Source: DATHVR01 sp035461175 (GTDB taxonomy: Bacteria; Actinomycetota; Acidimicrobiia; Spongiisociales; ZC4RG35). Taken from it: a DNA stretch of 7,377 nucleotides. Location of the stretch: the NCBI GenBank assembly GCA_035461175.1, contig DATHVR010000169.1, positions 1 through 7,377 on the forward strand, in the 5' to 3' direction. A program made the position numbers and the translations under genes. This document shows, piece by piece, positions 1-5,056 of the stretch (positions are counted from its first letter, which is position 1; each line of letters opens with the position of its first letter). The notes beneath the pieces were generated by a model, which did no database searches, was not told the DNA's origin, and saw only the letters and a program-made list of their open reading frames with translations.

Positions 1-1
1 T

Positions 2-151
2 TCTTCGGCCAATGCCGATGCCTCTCCGGTCCTGGCCCACCTGGTGGAGTCGGTGCCGTCTCTGCGGGTGGCGGCTGCCAACACCGAACTACCGCCCGCC
101 ACCCATCAGGCCGCCCTGGGCCTGATCGAACGCATCACCCGGGCGGGCTGA
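2..151 (+). CDS. C-terminal fragment of an unrecognised protein (5' end outside window)
   Basis: An open frame runs from the left edge to a TGA at 149-151, giving 49 residues that end in ...IERITRAG. The reading SSANADASPVLAHLVESVPS... continuing as RVAAANTELPPATHQAALGL has normal high-GC coding character, with G/C at most third positions and Ala/Leu-rich helical segments. No start codon with a ribosome-binding site is apparent, so this is the end of a gene that begins upstream. The tail is probably helical and has no motif I recognise, so no function is assigned. The gene converges with the oxidoreductase gene on the opposite strand, whose stop codon lies 15 bases away. No clear U-tract terminator separates them. 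Confidence 0.6.
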   Translation, partial: SSANADASPVLAHLVESVPSLRVAAANTELPPATHQAALGLIERITRAG

Positions 152-166
152 CCCCACTCGTTTTGG

Positions 167-1150
167 CTACTCCCGTAGGGCGGGGAGTACCTGGGTGCCG
201 AGGGTGGCGATGAGGGCTTGCTGGTCGAGGCTGGTCATCTGCATCGTGACGATGTCGGCGCCGAGGTCGTCGATCAGAGGCCGGTAGGTGGCGACCACGT
301 CCTCGGCCGAGCCGACCCGGGAGTAGCGCTCCAGGACCTCGCTGCGGGGCATCTCGTCGGCGCGTTCACGCAGGGTCTGGGGATCGACCGCCTCGAGCCG
401 GCCCGGGGCGCGAAGGCCCCGCCATGAGGTGAGGGCCCGCCAGGCCTCGTCGTCGTCCTGGGCCCAGATGGACCAGCGGGTGGCGAGGACGGTGGGGTCG
501 GGATGGCCCGCTCCCGAGGCCGCCTCCCGCAACGGCTCCACCACCTTCTCCATGGTGTCGGCGGGGTCCTTGACCGAGGTGATGACCCCGTCGGCCCTCT
601 CGCCGGCCAGCGTGGCCGACTTGGGACCTCCGGCCGCCATGTAGATCGGCAGGTGCTCCTGGACCGGAGGCGAGTACAGCTTGGCCCGGTCGGTGACGTA
701 GTACTCGCCCTCGTAGGTGAGCTTCTCGCCGTCGAGCAGCCGGCGCATGATCTCCAGCGCCTCCGTCATGCGGGCGTTGCGCTCCTTGTATGCGGGGAAG
801 TCGTAGCCGAGCGGGCCCTCGTTGATGTTCTCTCCCGTCCCGACTCCGAGCCGGAAGCGGCCCCCGGAGAGGCGATCGAGGGTGGCGGCGGCCTGGGCGA
901 CCACGGCGGGATGGAAGCGGAACAGGGGAGTGGTAACGCCGGTGACGAAGGTGACCCGTTCCGTGGCCTGGGCCATGGCGGCGATGGTGGAGAAGGCGAA
1001 ACCGGCCGCCGAGTCGTCGTCGACCCAGGGGTGGAAGTGCTCGGATACGACCACCATGTCGAAGCCGGCCTGCTCGGCGAGGACGGCGTGTTTCACCAGT
1101 TCCTCGGGCTGCCACTGTTCGTGGCCGCAGAAATAGGCGAATTGAGTCAA
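167..1150 (-). CDS. LLM-class oxidoreductase, probably F420-dependent (G6PDH-like family)
   Basis: A 327-residue protein of the luciferase-like monooxygenase superfamily, closest by eye to the F420-dependent glucose-6-phosphate dehydrogenase-like families (TIGR03557, or the related MSMEG_2256-type TIGR03885). It is a cytosolic (beta/alpha)8 barrel expected to transfer hydride to or from deazaflavin F420, or possibly FMN. Compared with mycobacterial Fgd from memory, SEHFHPW (36-42) matches SDHFQPW, so the F420/substrate His38 and Trp42 are kept while the Asp is Glu37. GVGTGENINE (102-111) keeps the catalytic Glu107. PAVVAQAAATLDRLSGGR (81-98) is the LLM core, and Lys194 lies near the Fgd phosphate-binding Lys198. 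The start is TTG at 1148-1150, chosen because GGAGG (1158-1162) lies seven bases upstream. Length matches the family. The gene is divergent from the rhomboid gene. True glucose-6-phosphate activity is not implied, because this family has many paralogues with unknown substrates. Confidence 0.88.
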   Translation of the reverse strand: MTQFAYFCGHEQWQPEELVKHAVLAEQAGFDMVVVSEHFHPWVDDDSAAGFAFSTIAAMAQATERVTFVTGVTTPLFRFHPAVVAQAAATLDRLSGGRFRLGVGTGENINEGPLGYDFPAYKERNARMTEALEIMRRLLDGEKLTYEGEYYVTDRAKLYSPPVQEHLPIYMAAGGPKSATLAGERADGVITSVKDPADTMEKVVEPLREAASGAGHPDPTVLATRWSIWAQDDDEAWRALTSWRGLRAPGRLEAVDPQTLRERADEMPRSEVLERYSRVGSAEDVVATYRPLIDDLGADIVTMQMTSLDQQALIATLGTQVLPALRE

Positions 1151-1157
1151 GTGCTTA

Positions 1158-1162
1158 CCTCC
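1158..1162 (-). promoter_or_regulatory. Ribosome-binding site of the LLM oxidoreductase
   Basis: On the minus strand GGAGG is followed by seven bases and then TTG. It is a near-ideal Shine-Dalgarno sequence and decides in favour of the TTG start, since no ATG or GTG in this frame lies within that distance. Confidence 0.75.
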
Positions 1163-1174
1163 GGAGATTTGCGC

Positions 1175-1193
1175 CCGACTCTAGGAGAGTCGG
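1175..1193. promoter_or_regulatory. Perfect 8-3-8 inverted repeat in divergent spacer (candidate operator)
   Basis: CCGACTCT-AGG-AGAGTCGG is a perfect dyad with a three-base centre. It lies in the 78-base spacer between the divergent LLM oxidoreductase and rhomboid genes. On the minus strand the half-site and centre include TAGAGT (1178-1183), which fits a TANNNT -10 element for the oxidoreductase. A repressor bound here could therefore block that promoter and perhaps act on the rhomboid promoter as well. No regulator gene is adjacent, so the binding protein is unknown. It could alternatively form a small hairpin in the oxidoreductase leader. Confidence 0.45.
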
Positions 1194-1213
1194 CGGTGGC
1201 AAGCCGATTGCCG

Positions 1214-1219
1214 TAATCT
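1214..1219 (+). promoter_or_regulatory. Candidate -10 element (TAATCT) for the rhomboid gene
   Basis: TAATCT matches the actinobacterial TANNNT -10 pattern and ends nine bases before the GTG start. There is no Shine-Dalgarno sequence between it and the start, so the mRNA would be leaderless or nearly so, which is common in Actinobacteria. No convincing -35 hexamer is visible. Confidence 0.3.
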
Positions 1220-1228
1220 CGCGGCGAC

Positions 1229-2110
1229 GTGCTTCCCATTCGTGACGAGAACCCCACCCACCGCACTCCGGTCGTGACCGTCGTCCTGATCGCGGTGTGC
1301 CTGTGGATGTACTTCGGCTGGCAGCCGTCGCTGGGCCAGTCCGCCGCGGTCGACGTGCCTACCAGCGAAGGCGTGCTCCGTTTCGACGAGGCAACCGCCT
1401 TCACGCTGGAGAATGCCGCCATCCCGTGCGAGGTCGTCCAGGGCCGTCCCCTCACCGTCGACGAGGTGGTGGAGACCTTCGGTTCGTCCAGCATCGACGT
1501 GGAGGCGTGCGGCGCCGGGTCGGCGAACAGCGGCAAGGTCTTTCCCGAGAAGTCGGTGTGGCTGGCGCTCCTCACCTCGATGTTCCTCCATGGTGGACTT
1601 GCCCATCTGGGCGGGAACCTGCTGTTTCTGTGGATCTTCGGCAACAACATCGAGGATCACCTCGGGCACGTGAAGTATCTCCTCTTCTATCTCATCGGCG
1701 GCTTCGTGGCCTCGGCCGCCCACATCGGGCTCAACCTCGACTCGACGATTCCCGTGGTGGGCGCCTCGGGGGCGATCGCCGCCGTGATGGGCGCCTACCT
1801 GGTCTGGTTCCCGAACGCGCCCGTGCGCACGGTGGTGTTCTTCTTCCTCATCACGATGGTTGACATTCGGGCCAAGTGGCTGCTCGGCTTCTGGTTCGTC
1901 AGCCAGTTCTTCACCAACCCCAACGCCGGGGTGGCATGGGCCGCTCACGTCGGCGGGTTCGTGTTCGGCGTCCTGGTGGCGCTGGTCATCCGCTCTAACC
2001 TCAAGGTGCGGGACGCCACCTGGACCCCCGACTACCGGGGCGGGTCCTGGGACGACACCGGCGGTGCCGGCCGCGGCCCCTACGGCGACCGCCGCCTCTT
2101 CGGAGGATGA
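1229..2110 (+). CDS. Rhomboid family intramembrane serine protease
   Basis: A 293-residue polytopic membrane protease that would cut transmembrane segments of substrate proteins inside the bilayer. After a cytosolic PIRDENPT start, TM1 spans about 13-30. A soluble loop (about 31-108) follows, then a membrane core carrying the rhomboid signatures. These are HLGGN (126-130, oxyanion His126 and Asn130), the FGNNIEDHLG loop, catalytic GASG with Ser180, and AAHVGG with catalytic His240. The catalytic Ser/His dyad is intact, so it should be active. The hydrophilic Gly/Asp-rich tail (about 256-293) is probably cytosolic. The long first loop has Cys67 and Cys94, which could form a disulfide if extracytoplasmic. 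The GTG start at 1229 is the only plausible one: an in-frame TAA lies at 1214-1216 and no Shine-Dalgarno sequence is present. Its substrate is unknown. It could be a pseudoprotease only if the dyad were misassigned, which seems unlikely. Confidence 0.93.
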   Translation: MLPIRDENPTHRTPVVTVVLIAVCLWMYFGWQPSLGQSAAVDVPTSEGVLRFDEATAFTLENAAIPCEVVQGRPLTVDEVVETFGSSSIDVEACGAGSANSGKVFPEKSVWLALLTSMFLHGGLAHLGGNLLFLWIFGNNIEDHLGHVKYLLFYLIGGFVASAAHIGLNLDSTIPVVGASGAIAAVMGAYLVWFPNAPVRTVVFFFLITMVDIRAKWLLGFWFVSQFFTNPNAGVAWAAHVGGFVFGVLVALVIRSNLKVRDATWTPDYRGGSWDDTGGAGRGPYGDRRLFGG

Positions 2111-2113
2111 GGC

Positions 2114-2159
2114 TTTCGCGACAGAATTGCGCGCCATGGCGCGCAATTCGGTCGCGAAA
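2114..2159. repeat. 46-base near-perfect palindrome between convergent genes
   Basis: Two 22-base arms (2114-2135 and 2138-2159) flank a two-base centre and differ at only one pair (2123 A opposite 2150 G). The central 16 bases, GCGCGCCATGGCGCGC, are a perfect palindrome. It lies four bases after the rhomboid stop and 23 bases before the lipoprotein stop, where a bidirectional terminator is expected. However, T residues begin the stem and A residues end and follow it on both strands, the reverse of an intrinsic terminator, so no U-tract follows the hairpin in either direction. It may be a Rho-independent variant without U-tract, an mRNA 3'-protecting hairpin, or a member of a dispersed palindromic repeat family. 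Confidence 0.85.
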
Positions 2160-2182
2160 AAGTGCTGGGGCCGGCTTCCGGT

Positions 2183-3916
2183 CTACTGGTAGCTGATGAA
2201 TACGGGGACCGGGTCGAGGTCGAGGACCTGGCCGGGAGTGGCCATCGGGCTGTCCTCGTCGTAGAAGTTCTTCCAGCCCCAATGCCAGCGTTCGGAGGCG
2301 CCGGGGAGGAGGGCCGACCAGGTCTCGAACTTGGTGGCGAGCGGGCCCTGTCCGTCCATCTGGATCACCAGCGCCAGTTCGGAGGGCGAGATCAGGTTCT
2401 CGCGCTCGGTGATCGTCGTCAGCTTGAACTGGTGGACCAGCAACAGCTTTTGCGGCAGGCGTTCGGCACGGACCAGTTCGGCCAGCCATTCGGCCACCTG
2501 GTTGACCTCGGCCGCCGAAACCGATCCGATCTGGCGGAGGTGGATCTGGTCGGGTCCCAGGCGCCATTCCGGGTCGAGGGCGAGGCCGACGTGGGGAAGC
2601 TTCAGCAACTCCTCATAGCGCCGGGCCTGGGTGAGGAAGTCGGTGCGGCCGGACTGGAGATCGAGGACCACGTAGTAGCCGGCCGCGGCGGCGGCGTCGA
2701 CCCAGGGGCGGACGTCTTCCACCGATAGCTCTGCCGAGTAGTCGCCGTCATCACCGGGGAAGGCGGAGGCCGTGGTGACGATGATCTCGAAGGTGGGGAC
2801 GAGCGTGACATCCTCGGTGGCGTAGGGCTCCGCCAGCTGGGCGGCTCGCTCTACGGCGGCTTCGACCGGCTGTTCGCCCAGCACTCCGAGGGCCGACGTG
2901 TGGGGATGTCCGTAGAGGGCTACCAGGCGTTTGCCCGGGAACAGGACCTGGCCACCACCGGGAAGCTCGGTGCCGGCGGCGAGAACGTCGAGTTGCCAGG
3001 CGGCCGAGGACGAGAAGTCGCCCACCAGGTGGCGTTCGGCGGCAGCAGCCGCGAACGGCTTCAGGGCCCGGCGCCGGCGCATGTCCCCGGGCCGCGCCCA
3101 GACCGCGGCGCCGCCCACCGCTTCGGCCACACTGGCGATGCTGAAAGCGAGGTCGGGACGGGCGGATGAGACCACGAACAGGGTGGCAGCGGGCTCGGCT
3201 CTCTCGGTGACCGTGGCCACCACCTCGGCCACTATCCGGCCATCCTCGTCGAGGTCCGCCGCGTCGATCGATTGAACCAAAGCAGGCAGTGGGGCGTCTT
3301 CGTCGGGGAGGGGAAGGACGGCATGGTCTCCCGCCAGTACCAGGTCGGGGTCCGGTGTCCACACTCGGGCCGCTTCGATGCCGCTGGGGTCGAAAGGGCG
3401 CTCGGCATCGGCGTAGACGAGCGGCGCTTGCATATAGGCGGCGGCGCGGACGGCGTTGGCGATGTCGGGGTCGTCGGGGGCGACGACGACCACATCGGTG
3501 GAGGCGCAGACGACCCGTTCCGCCAGGGCCCGGGAGGCTTCCACGGCATCCCCGCCGATCGGTGGGGGCGTCGAGGCCTCTCCGAGGCATCGAGACACCG
3601 AGGCGGTGGGGGGATGAGGCGGCCCGGTGGTGGTGCTGCTGGAGGTGGGAGGGACGGTGCCGACCGAGGAGGTGGTGGTGGTGCTGGTGGAAGGTGTCTG
3701 GTTGGTCGTCGGAGCGGAAAGCGTGGAGGGTGGTGCTCTTCTCACAGTCGTCGGATTCAGTGGGTGGGCCACTGGCGTTTCGGCTATCGGAGAAGGCCTG
3801 GTAGTCACATCGTTGGCGGGCGACCATGCACAAGCAGATACCAGAACTACAAGGGCGGCCAATGCCGCTCGGCTCGAAAGGAAGGGCGGGAACTGCCGTC
3901 CGGTCACCGCCACCAA
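2183..3916 (-). CDS. Two-domain lipoprotein of unknown function with Thr/Ser/Pro linker
   Basis: A 577-residue predicted lipoprotein. A hydrophobic signal segment (about 16-28) ends in lipobox VSAC with Cys29, so it should be lipid-anchored outside the membrane. Residues about 35-105 are a disordered Thr/Ser/Pro linker (runs such as TSTTTTSS and TSSSTTT) of the sort that crosses the cell wall. Residues about 110-360 alternate hydrophobic strands and helices (DVVVVAPDDPDIANAVRAAA, APLVYAD, DLVLAGDHAV), loosely recalling cell-wall-binding repeat 2 domains. From about 370 a second alpha/beta domain shows regularly spaced strands whose ends carry polar residues (TFEII, VVLDLQSG, LALDPEW, LLVHQFKL, LVIQMDG), suggesting a TIM-barrel hydrolase-like fold with Glu377, Asp419, Asp448, Glu450 and Asp521 as possible active-site residues. 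No named family is recognised and no reaction is claimed. The start is uncertain: TTG 3914-3916, GTG 3911-3913 or GTG 3905-3907 are all possible, and none has a Shine-Dalgarno sequence. Confidence 0.85.
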   Translation of the reverse strand: MVAVTGRQFPPFLSSRAALAALVVLVSACAWSPANDVTTRPSPIAETPVAHPLNPTTVRRAPPSTLSAPTTNQTPSTSTTTTSSVGTVPPTSSSTTTGPPHPPTASVSRCLGEASTPPPIGGDAVEASRALAERVVCASTDVVVVAPDDPDIANAVRAAAYMQAPLVYADAERPFDPSGIEAARVWTPDPDLVLAGDHAVLPLPDEDAPLPALVQSIDAADLDEDGRIVAEVVATVTERAEPAATLFVVSSARPDLAFSIASVAEAVGGAAVWARPGDMRRRRALKPFAAAAAERHLVGDFSSSAAWQLDVLAAGTELPGGGQVLFPGKRLVALYGHPHTSALGVLGEQPVEAAVERAAQLAEPYATEDVTLVPTFEIIVTTASAFPGDDGDYSAELSVEDVRPWVDAAAAAGYYVVLDLQSGRTDFLTQARRYEELLKLPHVGLALDPEWRLGPDQIHLRQIGSVSAAEVNQVAEWLAELVRAERLPQKLLLVHQFKLTTITERENLISPSELALVIQMDGQGPLATKFETWSALLPGASERWHWGWKNFYDEDSPMATPGQVLDLDPVPVFISYQ

Positions 3917-3920
3917 AATA
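3915..3920 (-). promoter_or_regulatory. Candidate -10 element (TATTTT) for a leaderless lipoprotein mRNA
   Basis: On the minus strand TATTTT matches TANNNT and is followed by exactly seven bases and then GTG at 3905-3907, the geometry of actinobacterial leaderless genes. If used, the protein would start at the third possible start codon (MTGRQFPPF), with the signal peptide unchanged. The same T-run could instead be the tail of the hairpin just upstream. No -35 element is evident. Confidence 0.3.
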
Positions 3921-3922
3921 GG

Positions 3923-3954
3923 AGGAACCCGGACCCTCCCGGGTCCGGGTTCCT
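3923..3954 (-). terminator. 14-bp GC-rich hairpin with short T-tract, likely terminator of the GlsB-type gene
   Basis: Arms 3923-3936 and 3941-3954 are perfectly complementary over 14 bases around a four-base loop. On the minus strand the stem is followed by CCTATTTT, a modest U-tract. It starts 21 bases after the stop of the small membrane protein gene, which suits an intrinsic terminator separating it from the lipoprotein gene. The U-tract begins two bases late and is interrupted, so attenuation rather than full termination is possible. Confidence 0.6.
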
Positions 3955-3974
3955 TCAGTTTGCGCGGGCTGCTC

Positions 3975-4244
3975 CTAGGTACGGGTTTTCACCTGGCGAT
4001 AAATCAAGATGAGAATCACCGCTCCCACGATCGACAGGACCCATCCCCAGACCCCTGTATTCACGACGTCGATCGACACTCCTTCCTCGCCATCGAGGAG
4101 ACTCCCCAGGAAACTACCAACGATCGCGCCGCCGATTCCCAGCAGAATTGTGGCGACCCAACCCATCGGGTCTTTCCCGGGTACGAGGAACCGGCCGATC
4201 ACCCCGACGATTAGGCCGATGATGATTGTCCAAATGATGCCCAT
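3975..4244 (-). CDS. GlsB/YeaQ/YmgE-family stress response membrane protein (transglycosylase-associated)
   Basis: An 89-residue integral membrane protein of the GlsB/YeaQ/YmgE family (Pfam transglycosylase-associated protein). It starts MGIIWTIIIGLIVGVIGRFL with the family's GR...PG turn (Gly17, Arg18, Pro22, Gly23). Three Gly-rich membrane segments lie at about 2-20, 28-50 and 66-82, joined by a short acidic loop (DGEEG, 51-55). Family members are general-stress membrane proteins in many bacteria, and their molecular role is unsettled; the transglycosylase name is historical. The length is typical. The ATG start is well supported by AAGGAG (4251-4256) six bases upstream. It is probably monocistronic, with a hairpin downstream and a 99-base spacer upstream. 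Confidence 0.92.
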   Translation of the reverse strand: MGIIWTIIIGLIVGVIGRFLVPGKDPMGWVATILLGIGGAIVGSFLGSLLDGEEGVSIDVVNTGVWGWVLSIVGAVILILIYRQVKTRT

Positions 4245-4250
4245 TGCTTT

Positions 4251-4256
4251 CTCCTT
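4251..4256 (-). promoter_or_regulatory. Ribosome-binding site of the GlsB-family gene
   Basis: AAGGAG on the minus strand with a six-base spacer to ATG. A second purine-rich CGGAGGT lies directly upstream (4257-4263) at a distance too long to be the main site. Confidence 0.75.
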
Positions 4257-4259
4257 ACC

Positions 4260-4276
4260 TCCGTCATAGTGACGGA
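4260..4276. promoter_or_regulatory. Perfect 7-3-7 inverted repeat in the leader of the GlsB-family gene
   Basis: TCCGTCA-TAG-TGACGGA is a perfect dyad just upstream of the ribosome-binding site of the small membrane protein gene and overlaps the purine-rich CGGAGG. It may be an operator for a dimeric regulator, or a small leader hairpin affecting ribosome access. The spacing matches the other dyad in this window (three-base centre), but the half-site sequence differs. Confidence 0.4.
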
Positions 4277-4288
4277 CTGCCTGCGAGT

Positions 4289-4294
4289 GCTATA
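4289..4294 (-). promoter_or_regulatory. Candidate -10 element (TATAGC) for the GlsB-family gene
   Basis: TATAGC on the minus strand lies in the most AT-rich part of the 99-base spacer. It would give a leader of about 38 bases that contains the 7-3-7 dyad and the ribosome-binding site. The -35 region is not recognisable, and a stress sigma factor promoter is possible but not demonstrated. Confidence 0.25.
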
Positions 4295-4343
4295 CATCGT
4301 AACCCTGCCCACTATCACTTTGCGCCAATCGCCACACCGGCTT

Positions 4344-5021
4344 TCACCACACCGGCCAGGGCATGGGCGGTCGGTGAACCGGCGGTGGCGGGTGAACCGG
4401 GTTCTCCCTGACCGCCCCCACCCTCGTTCTCAGCGCTTCGATCTCGGTTCTTTCCAGTAAGTCGGCGACTGCGTTCGCCGCTTGCTCGGGATCCAGGCGA
4501 TCGACGAATTCGGGCGGGATCGTCTCGCCGGCAAAGGACCACATCACCGTTCGCAGCTTGTCGTCGGTGTGGAAGGTGAGACCGTTGTCGATCGCCCACA
4601 CCTGTTCCTCTCCGGGCTCGCGCAGCAGGTGGCCGATCTTGCGGTCGGCGTTGTTCGCCAGAAGGTCGAGTATGACCACCGGCCACAGCACCGGGTCGGC
4701 GCCCACGATCAGCGAGCGGGGGTCCCAGTCGAAGTCTTCTTGCAGGAAGCGCTGCGCCGAGCCTGATCCGTAGGGGCCTTCGGCCACCAGCGTGGGGGGG
4801 ACCACCTCCAGGCCCAGGGCCACCGAGAGGCGATAGCTGGCGATTTCTCGCCGACCCAGAGTTCCGGGCGGGAAGTCCCACAGAGGCTGTTCGCCCCGGG
4901 CGGGCTTGTAGACCCACGGGCGACCCAGGTGGTCGCGCGCCAGCAGGGTGGCATTGGAGGCGCCGGGCATAAGGCCCTCGACCTCCACCAGGGTGAGTTC
5001 GGTGGCTGGAGCCGGGTCCAC
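4344..5021 (-). CDS. SCO1664 family protein (PI3/4-kinase-like fold)
   Basis: A 225-residue protein matching the actinobacterial SCO1664 family (TIGR03843), which is distantly related to phosphatidylinositol 3/4-kinases. Visible family features are the SNATLL segment (22-27), VYKP with a putative ATP-binding Lys39, GEQPLWDFPPGTL (43-55), a catalytic-loop-like NNADRKIGH (123-131) and a DFG-like AIDNGLTFH (143-151). Asp126, Asn124 and Asp145 are the likely catalytic or metal ligands. It would be a cytosolic phosphotransferase or a related nucleotide-binding protein; the true substrate of the family is unknown. The Pro-rich tail (HPPPPVHRPP) is variable. The GTG start follows the thiolase stop by 35 bases on the same strand, with no good Shine-Dalgarno sequence, so co-transcription is likely. 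From memory, homologues often sit with a DUF3090 protein and a histidine phosphatase near mycothiol genes; none of these is seen here. Confidence 0.88.
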   Translation of the reverse strand: MDPAPATELTLVEVEGLMPGASNATLLARDHLGRPWVYKPARGEQPLWDFPPGTLGRREIASYRLSVALGLEVVPPTLVAEGPYGSGSAQRFLQEDFDWDPRSLIVGADPVLWPVVILDLLANNADRKIGHLLREPGEEQVWAIDNGLTFHTDDKLRTVMWSFAGETIPPEFVDRLDPEQAANAVADLLERTEIEALRTRVGAVRENPVHPPPPVHRPPMPWPVW

Positions 5022-5056
5022 CCGGGGAGGGTACCGGTGGCGCCGAGCGAGCGTCC

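Noticed and set aside
168..189. Inverted repeat TACTCCC / GGGAGTA across the end of the oxidoreductase gene as a shared terminator
   Set aside because: Only a 7-bp stem with an 8-base loop, largely within coding sequence, and no U-tract on either side; likely chance in GC-rich DNA.
503..1216. Plus-strand open frame opposite the oxidoreductase gene
   Set aside because: Antisense shadow typical of high-GC coding DNA; Gly/Asp/Val-rich with no recognisable domain.
3620..3710. Repetitive GGTGGT-rich tract that might be a microsatellite or repeat element
   Set aside because: It is the reverse-strand view of the Thr/Ser/Pro linker codons of the lipoprotein gene.
4332..4356. Direct repeat CCACACCGGC twice, 15 bases apart, near the stop of the SCO1664-family gene
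   Set aside because: Short, GC-rich and spans the end of the coding region; no array structure or flanking support.
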